Below, one piece after another: positions 52,837-62,438 of a stretch of DNA of 64,000 nt. The stretch is from Azospirillum sp. 412522. GTDB lineage: Bacteria; Pseudomonadota; Alphaproteobacteria; Azospirillales; Azospirillaceae. Location: NCBI RefSeq assembly GCF_019805165.1, contig NZ_RWIJ01000009.1:1-64000 (forward strand), read 5' to 3'. The number at the start of each line of letters is the position of its first letter. Position 1 is the first letter of the stretch. Below the pieces are notes generated by a model, which was not told where the DNA came from, ran no database searches, and worked only from the letters and a program-made list of their open reading frames with translations. A program made the position numbers and the translations under genes.

Positions 52837-53116
52837 GACGTCGGTGCAAAATGGGCGGGCTGGTGATGTACGAGAGGCCAAGCGGGTATAGCGGCAGCCC
52901 GCTGAAGTCGAGCTTCCGGTGCCGTACAAGGCCAATGAACCGCGCCGCAAAAAGCGACCGCCGCATCCGTAGGATTGCCGAGCGTGGTCGGCAGGGCTGG
53001 CAGCGGGACGTCCGCAACGGCCGCCGCTCCTTGGGCGAGGTCGCGATGATGCGCTCAAGCAGCTGATCGGGCGCACCCTGCGCGCCCGGAACCACGCCGA
53101 ATTATGCGCCAAAGTC
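52837..53116. mobile_element. Second IS5-family deletion derivative, degraded
   Basis: The ends GACGTCGGTGCAAAA (52837-52851) and TTATGCGCCAAAGTC (53102-53116) resemble the terminal repeats of the 48723 element. Inside are an IS5-type N-terminus ('VPYKANEPRRKK', from about 52919) and C-terminal pieces in two frames ('RNGRRSLGEVAMM' and 'LIGRTLRARNHAELCAKV'). It is shorter and more mutated than the first copy. Confidence 0.6.
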
Positions 53117-53286
53117 TTGGGTTGCGGGGCTCTATCGGGGAAGTCGGTGCGGCTTCGTAACCGGATATTGCCGTCCTGCCGTTGCTGCTCGACCCTCGGG
53201 CCTGCCGGTCGGTATAATGGCGCGGCCAAAGTCGGAGCCCGGCGGTGCCGGTTCCGCCTTCCTTCCGTCAGCGCCCAGGATCGTGA

Positions 53287-54183
53287 ATGCAAGCCCGCCA
53301 ATTGGAAGTCTTCTGCATGCTGATGCGCTGTGGAACGGTCACCGGGGCGGCGGCGATGCTGAACATTTCACAGCCGGCCTTGAGCCAGATCCTGCTGCAC
53401 GCCGAAGATCAACTCGGGTTCAAGCTGTTCGATCGGGTGCGTGGTCGTCTGGTGCCGACTCAAGAAGCCAGCGAGCTTTATCCGGAGGCTGAGCGGATCT
53501 TCTCGGAACTCGGGGCGTTGCGCCGGCGCACGGTCGACATGCGTCATGGCCGCACCGGCCTTGTCCGTCTCGCCGCCTCCGCCCCGCCATCCATGTCCAT
53601 CGTTCCCAAGGCTCTGACGGCGTTTCGCCAAGCGCATCCAGACATCATCGTGCGGTCCCTGGTCGCCCCGATCGCGAACATTCTGGACATGCTGCGCAGC
53701 GGCGACGTTCTGCTGGGGGTGGCGATGAACGACATGCCCCGTCATGACCTCGACGTCGAAACGGTGGGGCATGCCGGACTGGTCTGCCTCCTGCCCGAGG
53801 GGCATCGGCTGGCCGGCCATGCCGAGGTCGGCTTCGCCGAACTGGCGGAGGAGACGCTGATTTCCTACCGCGTGGACACGCTTCCCGGTCGGCTTCTGGC
53901 CGGGGCGGTCGAGGCCGAGGGGGGAGTCTACGCTCCAGCGGTGGAGATCGACCTGTCGATCACCGCACTCCCGTTCGTCCGCGAGGGGATCGGGGTGGCG
54001 GTCGTCGACGGGCTTTTGCCATGGAGCCAGTTTTCCGGCATCGTCCAGCGGCCCTTCCGTCCCGAAATCCGGGTGCCCATCGCCATCCTGACCAGCAAGG
54101 AGCGCCCGCTGTCCGGCAGCCACGCCCTGATGCGCGACTGTCTGCGCCGCGCCGCCCACGCCCTGGAGCCGGGCGGCTTCTGA
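53287..54183 (+). CDS. LysR-family transcriptional regulator
   Basis: The 298-residue protein begins with the LysR HTH ('QLEVFCMLMRCGTVTGAAAMLNISQPALSQILLHAEDQLGFKLFDR', described here by position: residues 4-50) and has the effector domain 'LVRLAASAPPSMSIVPKAL', 'VAMNDMPRHDL' and 'GIGVAVVDGLLP'. The pattern near residues 85-100 fits LysR proteins of amino-acid and opine catabolism (NocR/OccR-like), which is only suggestive. It is convergent with the FAD oxidoreductase gene, 16 bp apart. Confidence 0.88.
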   Translation: MQARQLEVFCMLMRCGTVTGAAAMLNISQPALSQILLHAEDQLGFKLFDRVRGRLVPTQEASELYPEAERIFSELGALRRRTVDMRHGRTGLVRLAASAPPSMSIVPKALTAFRQAHPDIIVRSLVAPIANILDMLRSGDVLLGVAMNDMPRHDLDVETVGHAGLVCLLPEGHRLAGHAEVGFAELAEETLISYRVDTLPGRLLAGAVEAEGGVYAPAVEIDLSITALPFVREGIGVAVVDGLLPWSQFSGIVQRPFRPEIRVPIAILTSKERPLSGSHALMRDCLRRAAHALEPGGF

Positions 54184-54199
54184 CGGTCGATCGTACCAA

Positions 54200-55525
54200 T
54201 CAGAAATCGGCGACCTTGCCGGCGGAGAAGCCGGCGAAGCGGTCGGGGTGATAGGGCACGGGATCGACGATGGGCGCCTGATCGGTGATGAGGTCGGCGA
54301 TCAGGTGGCCGGCGCCCGGGCCGATGCCGAAGCCGTGACCGCTGAAGCCGGCGGCCAGGATCAGGCCGGGCAGGCCGCCGACCTCGCCGATCGCCGGAAC
54401 TCCGTCGGGCGTGCTGTCGATATAGCCGGCCCAGGCGGCGGTAACGGGCGCATCCTTCAGGCCGGGCAGCAGGGCTGTGGCCCGTTCGTGGGTCAGGCGG
54501 ACGGTGCCGCGGTCCGGGGTAGGGTCCAGCACCCGCACGCGCTCCATCGGGGTCGGTCGGTCAAGCCGCCAGCGCCGCAGCGTCTCATGGCCGGAGCGCA
54601 TCCCTTCCAGCCCGCCGGGCATCAGGCTGCGCCAGCGCCGGCTGAACATCGGCATGAATTGCGGCGCGAAGCGGATCTGCTGCATGGTTGGATCGACACG
54701 GCCGCGCCCGCTGATCGCCAGCGTGTGGCCGCCGTCGCCGCGCCGGGTGATCGACACCGCGGCGGTGTGCAGGGCGTCGGGAAGGCCGGCAGGGCTGGGG
54801 CCGACGGATAGGATAGACGAGCGGATGGAGGCGAGCGGGAAACGCACGCCGATCTGGTGGCAGAAGGAGGAGGCCCAGGCCCCGCCCGCCAGGACCACCA
54901 GCTTGGTGCGGATGGTGCCCTTTTCGGTGACGACGCCGCTGACCCGTCCGCCGCTGGTTTCCAGACCGCGCGCGGCACAGCCCTGATGTACCGTGCCGCC
55001 CCGTTTCATGATCGCCCGCGCCACGGCGGGGGCCGCACGGGCGGGATCGGCGATGCCGTCCGACGGCGAGAAGACGCCGCCCTTCCAGGGCCGGCCGGTC
55101 GCTCGACCGCGCTCGGCCGCCTGTGCGCTGGACAGCATGTGGGTGGTGACGCCGACCGTCCGGGCGAAATCGCGCCAGCGCGCCCAACCCGCCAATTCCT
55201 GGTCGTCGTTGCTGAGATAGAGCAGCCCGCAGCGGCTGAAGCCGGTGTCCTCGCCGCTTTCGGCCGCGAAGCGCTCCCACAGGTCGAGGCTCCTGGTCGC
55301 CATCGGCAGTTCGCGTGCATCGCGGTTCTGCTGGCGGCACCAGCCCCAGTTGCGGCTGGACTGCTCCGCCCCGACCTGCCCCTTTTCCACCAGGGCCACC
55401 GACAGGCCGCGGCCGGCCAGGAAATAGGCCGCCCAGACACCGACGATGCCGCCGCCGATCACGACGACGTCCGCGCGGTCGGGAAGGTGCTGGGAGGAGG
55501 CGATGCTTTGCAGAGGGGCGGGCAT
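54200..55525 (-). CDS. FAD-dependent amine/D-amino-acid oxidoreductase (DadA/DAO family)
   Basis: The 441-residue protein has the FAD motif 'ADVVVIGGGIVGVWAAYFLAGRG' with glutamate at the end of strand 2 ('VALVEKGQVGAEQSSRNWGW'), and the DAO C-terminus 'AAWAGYIDSTPDGVPAIGEV' and 'LAAGFSGHGFGIGPGAGHL'. Such enzymes oxidise D-amino acids, glycine or N-methyl amino acids. 'QSSRNWGWCRQQNR' is shared with the subgroup beside opine and peptide transporter genes. ATG 55525 is preferred over 55609, since the extra residues are not family sequence. Confidence 0.87.
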   Translation of the reverse strand: MPAPLQSIASSQHLPDRADVVVIGGGIVGVWAAYFLAGRGLSVALVEKGQVGAEQSSRNWGWCRQQNRDARELPMATRSLDLWERFAAESGEDTGFSRCGLLYLSNDDQELAGWARWRDFARTVGVTTHMLSSAQAAERGRATGRPWKGGVFSPSDGIADPARAAPAVARAIMKRGGTVHQGCAARGLETSGGRVSGVVTEKGTIRTKLVVLAGGAWASSFCHQIGVRFPLASIRSSILSVGPSPAGLPDALHTAAVSITRRGDGGHTLAISGRGRVDPTMQQIRFAPQFMPMFSRRWRSLMPGGLEGMRSGHETLRRWRLDRPTPMERVRVLDPTPDRGTVRLTHERATALLPGLKDAPVTAAWAGYIDSTPDGVPAIGEVGGLPGLILAAGFSGHGFGIGPGAGHLIADLITDQAPIVDPVPYHPDRFAGFSAGKVADF

Positions 55526-55719
55526 TGGGCGGGACTCCGAGTTCGGCGTTGAGCCATCTAGCCATGGCACGCGCATCGGCGGGCGCTGCTTTGGGCGATC
55601 CAACGGCATTATCTTCTGTCAGGGCATGACCGCCCGATGCATTGTACTGCCGCAGGAAAGCCAATCGATCTTCGACAGGCGGGCTGCGCGTGCTAAGCTG
55701 CCATGGCAGGATCGGCGGA

Positions 55720-55734
55720 ATTTTCTGCTGTCCG
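55720..55734. promoter_or_regulatory. Possible Lrp-type site upstream of the second Lrp gene
   Basis: The 14 bases ATTTTCTGCTGTCC recur in reverse orientation at 62439-62452, upstream of the class III aminotransferase gene at 62504. Read on the minus strand, the site has the CAGCAGAAAAT core, with partial fit to the Lrp consensus. It lies 37 bp before the Lrp start. Confidence 0.45.
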
Positions 55735-55770
55735 TTTCCGTTCTCCGTCCTCGAACCGGATAGGTTCCCC

Positions 55771-56247
55771 ATGAAGCTGGACCGCATCGACATCAAGATT
55801 CTGCATCAGCTCCAGAAGAACGGCCGAATCACCAACGTGGAGTTGGCCGAGCTGGTGAATCTGTCGCCCAGCCCCTGCCTGATGCGGGTCAAGAAACTCC
55901 AGGCGGAAGGCTACATCGAAGGGTACACGGCCCAGATCAACGTCAGCAAACTCGGCCAGACCCTGACCGTCTTCACCGAGGTGACGCTGAAGAATCACCG
56001 GCAGGTCGATTTCGCTCGCTTCCTTGCCGCCGTCAAGAAGATCGAGCAGATGCTGGAATGCCATCTGGTGTCAGGCGGCTACGACTACATGCTGAAATTC
56101 GTCACGTCCGGCATCGGCGAGTATCAGGAGATCATGGAGAAGCTGACCGACATGGACATCGGCATCGACAAGTATTTCAGCTACGTGGTGCTGAAATCGC
56201 CGATCGTGCGCGCCCATATGCCGCTGACCACGCTTTTCCCGATGTGA
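55771..56247 (+). CDS. Lrp/AsnC-family regulator of the 54-64 kb module
   Basis: The 158-residue protein has the Lrp HTH ('LDRIDIKILHQLQKNGRITN', 'LAELVNLSPSPCLMRVKKL') and RAM domain ('MLECHLVSGGYDYMLKFVTSG'). The HTH is close to that of the Lrp at 52309 ('SPSPCLxRxKxLQ'). It is convergent with the ABC operon and divergent from the FAD oxidoreductase gene, and probably controls both. Confidence 0.9.
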   Translation: MKLDRIDIKILHQLQKNGRITNVELAELVNLSPSPCLMRVKKLQAEGYIEGYTAQINVSKLGQTLTVFTEVTLKNHRQVDFARFLAAVKKIEQMLECHLVSGGYDYMLKFVTSGIGEYQEIMEKLTDMDIGIDKYFSYVVLKSPIVRAHMPLTTLFPM

Positions 56248-56281
56248 GATCCGCCCGGCCGGTTTTGCCTCCCGCGGCCTT

Positions 56282-56297
56282 GCGCCCTTGCGGGCGC
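56282..56297. terminator. Hairpin between convergent lrp and ABC operon
   Basis: GCGCCC-TTGC-GGGCGC forms a six-pair stem between the convergent 3' ends of the Lrp gene and the ABC ATPase gene. There is no long T-run on either side, so efficiency is uncertain. Confidence 0.4.
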
Positions 56298-56304
56298 GCG
56301 CCGC

Positions 56305-57954
56305 TCAGGCCACCCGCATGCGTTCGGGGTCGAGGTCCAGCGTGTCGAGCCAGGTCGGATCCAGCTTCGGCACCGACGAGAAGAGCAGCTTCGAATAGGG
56401 GTGCTGCGGCTGCTGCCGGGCGGCGGGGACGATGGTCTCCACCGTCTGTCCGCGATACATCACGATGATCTCGTCGCAGATCGCCTCGATCACCGACAGG
56501 TCGTGGCTGATGAAGACATAGGACAGGCCAAGTTCGCGCTGAAGTTCCTTCAGCAGATCGATGATCGCAGCGGCGACGACAGTGTCGAGGGCCGAGGTGA
56601 TCTCGTCACACAGGATCAGCTTCGGTTCGGCGGCGAGCGCGCGGGCGAAATTGACCCGCTGCTTCTGGCCGCCCGACAGTTCGGCGGGGCGCCGGTGGCG
56701 CAGGGCGCGGGGCAGACGGACCATGTCGAGCAGGGCATCGACGCGCGCGTCGCGGGCCCTGCCGCGCAGGCCGTGATAGAAGGTCAGCGGGCGGCCCAGG
56801 ATGTCCTCGATCGACTTGGCCGGGTTCAGTGCGGTGTCGGCGTGCTGGAAGACGATCTGCAAGTCACGCAGCTGGTCGTGGCTGCGCTGGCGGGCGCTGT
56901 GCCACAGCTCCTTGCCGTTGAACTGGATGTCGCCCTTGCAGGCCGGCAGGATCCCGGCGATGGAGCGCGCCAGTGTGGATTTCCCGCAGCCGGACTCGCC
57001 GATGATGCCGAGATTGGTGCCCCGCTTGACTTGCAGGCTCACCCCCTTCACCGCGAGGACCAGCGGCTGCCCGTTCGACTGGGGCGGGCCGTAACCGGCG
57101 CTCAGCGTGTTGATTTCCAGCAGCGGGGCGCTGTCGTCGCTGACGGGCGCCGCCGTCCGCCCGCCGGCATCGGGATGGAAGGCGTGCAGCAGCTCCTTGG
57201 TGTAGGGGTGCGTCGGGCGTGTCAGGATGTCGTGGACACTGCCCGTCTCCTGCACCTCGCCGTTGCGCAGCACCATGATGCGGTCGGCGATCTGGGCAAC
57301 CACCGCCAGATCGTGGGAGACATAGACGCAGGCGACCCGGCGCTGGGCGGTCACCGCCTTGAAGGCGCGCAGCACCTCGACCTGGGTGGTGACGTCGAGC
57401 GCGGTGGTCGGCTCGTCGAAGATCACCACCTTGGGATCGCCGATCAGGGCCATCGCCGCCGCCAGCCGCTGCAGCTGGCCGCCCGACACCTGGTGCGGGT
57501 AGCGGTCGCCGATGCCGTCGGGATCGGGCAGGGACAGGGCGCGGAACAGGGCGACCGCCCGGCGGCGGGCCTCGTCCGGCGGCATCAGCCCGTGGATCCG
57601 CGTCACCTCGATGACCTGATCCATGATCGTCGCCGCCGGGTTGAAGGCGGCCGCCGCACTCTGCGGCACATAGGCCACGGTGGTGCCGCGCAGGGCGGAC
57701 CGTTCCTTTTCCGACAGGGTCACCATGTCATGGCCGTCGACCTTCACCGTGCCGCCGGAAATCCGGCAGCCCGGACGGGCGTAGCCCAGCAGCGTCATGG
57801 CGGCGGTGGTCTTGCCGGAGCCGCTTTCGCCGATGAAGGCGACGGTCTCGCCGGCGGCGATGTCCAGGTCGATGCCCTTCAGGATCTGGATCCAGCGGCC
57901 GGAATCGGTGGTGGCCTCGACGGTCAGGCCACGGATTTCGACGAGGTTCGTCAT
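56305..57954 (-). CDS. Fused double ATPase of a peptide-type ABC importer (DppD-DppF fusion)
   Basis: The 549-residue protein holds two complete ABC domains. The first has 'GESGSGKTTAAM', 'VSGGQLQRLAAAMAL' and '[14 protein letters not shown]'. The second (from about residue 275) has '[13 protein letters not shown]', 'LSGGQKQRVNFARAL' and 'LILCDEITSALDT'. Fused versions exist (YejF, GsiA). In the second domain Walker B 'CDEITSALD' has the usual DEP changed to DEI, common in this subfamily. It follows the permease gene with a one-base overlap. Confidence 0.92.
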   Translation of the reverse strand: MTNLVEIRGLTVEATTDSGRWIQILKGIDLDIAAGETVAFIGESGSGKTTAAMTLLGYARPGCRISGGTVKVDGHDMVTLSEKERSALRGTTVAYVPQSAAAAFNPAATIMDQVIEVTRIHGLMPPDEARRRAVALFRALSLPDPDGIGDRYPHQVSGGQLQRLAAAMALIGDPKVVIFDEPTTALDVTTQVEVLRAFKAVTAQRRVACVYVSHDLAVVAQIADRIMVLRNGEVQETGSVHDILTRPTHPYTKELLHAFHPDAGGRTAAPVSDDSAPLLEINTLSAGYGPPQSNGQPLVLAVKGVSLQVKRGTNLGIIGESGCGKSTLARSIAGILPACKGDIQFNGKELWHSARQRSHDQLRDLQIVFQHADTALNPAKSIEDILGRPLTFYHGLRGRARDARVDALLDMVRLPRALRHRRPAELSGGQKQRVNFARALAAEPKLILCDEITSALDTVVAAAIIDLLKELQRELGLSYVFISHDLSVIEAICDEIIVMYRGQTVETIVPAARQQPQHPYSKLLFSSVPKLDPTWLDTLDLDPERMRVA

Positions 57955-58808
57955 CAGGAGGTACTCCGGTCCCGGATCTTCTGCGGAAGATTGTCGATCA
58001 GCAGGTTGACGCTGATGGTCAGGGTGGCGATCGCCAGCGACGGCACGATCACCGCCGGTGCGGCGAAGGGCAGGCCGCCGATGTTCTCGCGCACCAGGGC
58101 GCCCCAGTCGGCATAGGGCGGCTGAACGCCCAGCCCCAGGAAGGACAGGCCCGACAGCAGCAGCACGATGAAGACGAAGCGCAGGCCCAGGTCGGCCAGC
58201 ACCGGACCGATGATGTTGGGCAGGATCTCCGACCCGATCAGATAGGGCAGCTTCTCCCCGCGGATGCGGGCGACCATGATGAAGTCCATCGTTTCGATGT
58301 TGACCGCCAGCGCCCGGCTGAAGCGGTAGGCGCCGGGAATGTAGATGACCGACAGGGTCAGGATCAGCACGGGGATGGACGAGCCGACCGCCGCCACCAC
58401 CATCAGGCCGAACAGTTTGCTGGGAATGGAATTGAGCGCATCGAGCAGGCGGCTGACCACCATGTCCACCGGTCCGCGCAGCACGGCCGAGGTCATGCCC
58501 AGCACCACGCCGGTGAAGCAGGCGATGGACACCGCGGCCAGCGAGATCCCGACGGTGTAACGTGCGCCGAAGATGACGCGGGAGAGCATGTCGCGCCCGA
58601 GATAATCCGACCCGAGCCACAGGCCGGGCCGCATCGGCCCGAAGTAATCCAGGTCGATCATCTCCCCAACCGAATGGGGGGCGATGTAGGGGGCGAACAG
58701 GGCGACCAGCGCCCAGAACAGGACCACGAAGAAGCTGACCAGGCCAACCAGATTGACCCGGTAGCCCGACCGTGCCGCGAGGATGCCGGTGGGGGAGTAT
58801 GTCTTCAT
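57954..58808 (-). CDS. ABC transporter permease, DppC type (second importer)
   Basis: The 284-residue protein has six transmembrane helices, 'WLGSDYLGRDMLSRVIFGARY' (DppC signature) and 'LSFLGLGVQPPYADWGALV'. It overlaps the DppB-type gene by ATGA and is followed directly by the fused ATPase gene. It forms the importer channel with the DppB-type subunit. Confidence 0.93.
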   Translation of the reverse strand: MKTYSPTGILAARSGYRVNLVGLVSFFVVLFWALVALFAPYIAPHSVGEMIDLDYFGPMRPGLWLGSDYLGRDMLSRVIFGARYTVGISLAAVSIACFTGVVLGMTSAVLRGPVDMVVSRLLDALNSIPSKLFGLMVVAAVGSSIPVLILTLSVIYIPGAYRFSRALAVNIETMDFIMVARIRGEKLPYLIGSEILPNIIGPVLADLGLRFVFIVLLLSGLSFLGLGVQPPYADWGALVRENIGGLPFAAPAVIVPSLAIATLTISVNLLIDNLPQKIRDRSTS

Positions 58809-59755
58809 CGGAGCCTCGGGTTCGACAGGATGGCGACGATGTCGGCGGTGGTGATCAGAAGCAGATACCCGAAGCAGAAGATCATCGCGCAGGACTGGAT
58901 CAGCGGGAGGTCGCGGGTGGACACCCCGTCCACCATCAGCTTGGCGATTCCGGGATAGTTGAAGATCGTCTCGACGATGATGACTCCGCCCACCAGATAG
59001 GACAGCGACAGAGCCACCGCGTTGGCGATCGGACCGAGCGCGTTGGGCAGGGCGTGGCGCAGCACCATCCGGGGCCGCGACGCCCCTTTCAGCAGCGCCA
59101 TCTCGACATAGGGCGTGTTCAGCGTCTCGATCACCGCGGCCCGGCTCATGCGGATCATCTGCGCCGAGACCACGAAGGTCAGGGTGATGACAGGCATGGC
59201 ATAGACCCGCAGCAGGCCGGAGAAGCTGTCGACCTGATAGGTGAAGGACAGGGCCGGCAGCCATTTCAGATAGACGGCGAACACCAGGACGGCCAAGGTC
59301 GCCAACACGAATTCCGGGACGGATATCACGCCGATGGTGGCGATGGTGACGATGCGGTCATAGAGCGTGCCCCGCCACATGGCCGCAGTGATGCCGAGCG
59401 TCAGCGCCAGGGGAACCGTCACGAGCGTGGTCAGCCCCGCCAGCTTGAGCGTGTTGGCCAGCCGGTCGGCGATCAGCGTGGTCACCGGCATCTGGTTGGC
59501 ATAGGAGGTGCCGAGATCGCCCCGGAACAGCCCGCCGATCCAGTAGAGGAAGCGCAGCAGGGCCGGTTCGTCGAGATGCATGGCCGCGCGCAGGCCGGCG
59601 ACCGCTTCCGGCGTCGCCGACTGCCCCAGCAGGATCATCGCCGTGTCGCCGGGCAGCATGGTGGTGGCGAAGAACACGGCGAAGGACACGATCGTCAGCG
59701 TGACCAGCGCGATGAGCAGCCGACCGAGGATGAGGGAGGGAACGCGAGATTTCAT
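58805..59755 (-). CDS. ABC transporter permease, DppB type (second importer)
   Basis: The 316-residue protein has six transmembrane helices, 'MLPGDTAMILLG' after helix 1 and the EAA loop 'YVEMALLKGASRPRMVLRHAL'-like segment, followed by 'NALGPIANAVALSLSYLVGG'. It is 108 bp after the binding-protein gene and overlaps the DppC-type gene. Confidence 0.93.
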   Translation of the reverse strand: MKSRVPSLILGRLLIALVTLTIVSFAVFFATTMLPGDTAMILLGQSATPEAVAGLRAAMHLDEPALLRFLYWIGGLFRGDLGTSYANQMPVTTLIADRLANTLKLAGLTTLVTVPLALTLGITAAMWRGTLYDRIVTIATIGVISVPEFVLATLAVLVFAVYLKWLPALSFTYQVDSFSGLLRVYAMPVITLTFVVSAQMIRMSRAAVIETLNTPYVEMALLKGASRPRMVLRHALPNALGPIANAVALSLSYLVGGVIIVETIFNYPGIAKLMVDGVSTRDLPLIQSCAMIFCFGYLLLITTADIVAILSNPRLR

Positions 59756-59863
59756 GCCTGGCCTCTAAGAGGTGAGGCGCCCCCGGAGGGGTTGCCCGAA
59801 GGGGCGACGACGGGCCGCGGGCAGGCCGGACCGGTGTCCGGCCCGCCCCGGCCACTCACTGTA

Positions 59864-61471
59864 TCAGGCGGTCAGCCAGACATACTCGGCAAAAGCGTAG
59901 CCCATCATGCCGCCGAGCGGGTTCGGGGCAAGGCCCTTCAGCTTGTTGGAGATGGCGTCCACGTTGGAGATGTAGGCGGGGATGATGGTGCCGGCTTCCT
60001 CGGCGATCATCACCTGCATCTGGTCGTACAGCTCCTTGCGCTTCTCCCAGGCGATCGTGGCGCGCGCTTCCAGCATCATCTTGTCGAACTTCTCGGACTT
60101 GTATTTGCTCTCGTTCCACGGCGCTTCGGAGGCGTAGAGCAGGGAGAAGAGGATGTCCGGCGTCGGGCGCGGATTGATGTTGCCGAAATGGACCGGAGCC
60201 TTCAGCCAGTAATTGCTCCAATAGCCGTCGGACGGCACGCGCTGGACGTCGAGCTTCATGCCGATCTCGGCGCCGGCGGCCTGGACCACCATGGCCATGT
60301 CGATGGCGGACGAGGCGGCATCCGACGTGATCACCGGAATGGATTGTCCCAGCAGGCCCGCCTTCTTGAAAAGGGATTTCGCCTTTTCCGGATCGAAGGG
60401 CTTGGGCTTCAGCGCGGCATTGTGGAACGGGCTGGCCGGGGACACCGGCTGGTCGTTGCCGACCTCGCCGAAGCCGCGCAGGGCGGATTTGACGATCTGC
60501 TCGCGGTTGACGAGATATTTCATCCCGTCCACGAAATCCCTGCGGCTGCCCGGCTCCATGTCCAGGCGGATGTTCAGGTCGGTGTAGTTGCCCGACGTCG
60601 TCTTGGACAGGGAGAAGCCCTGTTGCCCGTCCACCAGCCGCGTGGAGCGCGGGTTGATCGCCGCGGCCAGATGGATGTCGCCGGACAGCAGCGCGTTGAC
60701 GCGGGCGTTGTCGTCGCTGATCGCGAAGAACTCGAAAGAATCGACATGCGGACCGCCCTTCCAGTAATTCGGGTTGCGCACGCCGATGGACCGCACGCCC
60801 GGCTCGAAGCTCTTGCAGATGAAGGCGCCGGTGCCGTTGCCCTTGGAGAAGTCGGTGGTGCCGTCGGCCACGATCATGAAGTGATGCGTGGACAGGATGG
60901 TCGGCAGGTCGGCGTTCGCGCCGGCCAGCGTGATCACGACGGTGCTCTTGTCCGCCGCCTTGATGTCGGTCATCTGGGCGGCGATCTTCGCGACCTTGGA
61001 CCCGACGGCCGGATCGAGGTGGCGCTTCAGCGAGAACACCACGTCGTCGGCCGTCAGCGTCTTGCCGTCGTGGAAGGTCACGCCGGTGCGAAGCTTGATC
61101 GTCCAGGTCTTGGCGTCGTCGGTGTCGATCGACTTGGCCAGCTCCATCTTGGGAATGCCGGCCTTGTCGAGGAAGGTCAGGCGGTTGTAGAAGGCGCAGC
61201 AGCGCACATAGTCGGTGGAGAGCGACGCCTTCGCCGGATCGAGCGTGTCGGCGGTCGAGGACGACCAGCCGGCGGCCTTGAGCGTGCCGCCCTTCACCGG
61301 TTCGTCAGCGACCGCGGCGTTGGCGCGGCCCAGAACGAGGTCGATGGCCGGCAGGGACATCCCGCCCGCCAACAGCATCTTCAGCAGGTCGCGGCGGTTG
61401 GCCCCGCGGCGGATGGCGTTTTCGACCATGCTGTCATCGGTGCGGGTCCAGCTATCAGGCGTCTTTGTCAT
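59864..61471 (-). CDS. ABC transporter substrate-binding protein, SBP_bac_5 family (second importer)
   Basis: The 535-residue protein has an RR-type export signal (about residues 22-55, 'RGANRRDLLKMLLAGGMSLP') and family landmarks 'TADTLDPAKASLSTDYVRCCAFYNRLTF'-type, 'TWTIKLRTGVTFHDGKTLTADDV' in part, 'DFVDGMKYLVNREQIVKSAL' and 'AYISNVDAISNKLKGL'. It belongs with the permeases and fused ATPase downstream. The ligand is probably an amine, opine or small peptide, judging by the DadA-like enzyme and aminotransferase genes around it. Confidence 0.92.
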   Translation of the reverse strand: MTKTPDSWTRTDDSMVENAIRRGANRRDLLKMLLAGGMSLPAIDLVLGRANAAVADEPVKGGTLKAAGWSSSTADTLDPAKASLSTDYVRCCAFYNRLTFLDKAGIPKMELAKSIDTDDAKTWTIKLRTGVTFHDGKTLTADDVVFSLKRHLDPAVGSKVAKIAAQMTDIKAADKSTVVITLAGANADLPTILSTHHFMIVADGTTDFSKGNGTGAFICKSFEPGVRSIGVRNPNYWKGGPHVDSFEFFAISDDNARVNALLSGDIHLAAAINPRSTRLVDGQQGFSLSKTTSGNYTDLNIRLDMEPGSRRDFVDGMKYLVNREQIVKSALRGFGEVGNDQPVSPASPFHNAALKPKPFDPEKAKSLFKKAGLLGQSIPVITSDAASSAIDMAMVVQAAGAEIGMKLDVQRVPSDGYWSNYWLKAPVHFGNINPRPTPDILFSLLYASEAPWNESKYKSEKFDKMMLEARATIAWEKRKELYDQMQVMIAEEAGTIIPAYISNVDAISNKLKGLAPNPLGGMMGYAFAEYVWLTA

Positions 61472-61537
61472 GCTAGCCTCACTCTGTTCGGGTTTGTTTA
61501 TTCGTTTCTTTTTAGTGCGCTCCGGATTTTTCCCCGG

Positions 61538-62269
61538 TTAGGCGGAGACCGTCTCCGGCTCTGCGGCGGCGTCGACGGCATCGGCCAGTTCCACCATCGA
61601 GCGGAAATGGAAATCCGGCTGGGTGAACTTGTCGGGTTCGATGGAGCCGCCATAGCCCTTCTGGGCGTGCCGCCGCTGGATCCAGCAGTTGGTCATGCCG
61701 AGGCTACGCGAAACCCCGATGTCGTGATACTGGCTCTGTGCAACATGCAGGATGTCGTCCTTGCTGCCGCCGTCGCGCTCGACGAAGTCGAACACGTGAT
61801 GGAAGAAGGCGGGGTCGGGCTTCTCGGTGCCGGTGTCGTCGGTGGTGAAGCCGGCAAAGAACGGATCGCCCAACTCGCGGGAGAAATGGGTGTAGGCCCA
61901 GCGCTGCGCGTTGGTCATCGCCATCAGCTTGTAGCGCTTGGACAGGCGGGCCAAGGCGTCCCGGCTGTCGGGGAAGCCGGTCCAGGAGGCCGCCGAATCC
62001 CGCAGGCGCTCGCCATACTGCGTGCCGGCGGGCAGCCCCAGCTTCGGCGCGATGATCGCATAGACACGGACCATGTCGTCGGGGAACAGGCCGGCGTCGG
62101 GGGACTTGCGGGCCTCGCGGTAGAGGTTCAGCGCAGTCTCGCCGTCGACCGTGGTTCCGGCTTCGGCCGCGATCCCGGCAAGGCAGTCCTTCAAGCCGGC
62201 TTCGAAGTCGATCAGGGTGCCGACGATGTCGAAGGTCATATATTTGAAGTTCAGCAGACTCTTGGTCAA
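61538..62269 (-). CDS. HAD-superfamily hydrolase, haloacid dehalogenase type II-like (second copy)
   Basis: The 243-residue protein has motif I 'MTFDIVGTLIDFEAGL' (nucleophile Asp), motif II 'LMAMTNAQRWAY', Lys in 'TGTEKPDPAFFHHVF' and motif IV 'VAQSQYHDIGVSRSLG'. It is only distantly similar to the HAD protein at 49148 but of the same subfamily and in the same kind of neighbourhood. It is 66 bp upstream of the binding-protein gene in the minus-strand operon. Confidence 0.85.
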   Translation of the reverse strand: MTKSLLNFKYMTFDIVGTLIDFEAGLKDCLAGIAAEAGTTVDGETALNLYREARKSPDAGLFPDDMVRVYAIIAPKLGLPAGTQYGERLRDSAASWTGFPDSRDALARLSKRYKLMAMTNAQRWAYTHFSRELGDPFFAGFTTDDTGTEKPDPAFFHHVFDFVERDGGSKDDILHVAQSQYHDIGVSRSLGMTNCWIQRRHAQKGYGGSIEPDKFTQPDFHFRSMVELADAVDAAAEPETVSA

Positions 62270-62438
62270 CTCACCAACTCCTCGTCAAGGACCGCGTGGG
62301 GACCGTTCCGGTCGGCGGAGCGTTTCAGGTCCGGCAGGATCGCCTGCCGGGGGGCTCTGGAGGTGGTCTGGAGATCCGCTCTTCTTCCCATCCAGTGTGG
62401 TCGATGGGTTGGACGCCGGTCTCCGAATCTTCACTGTT

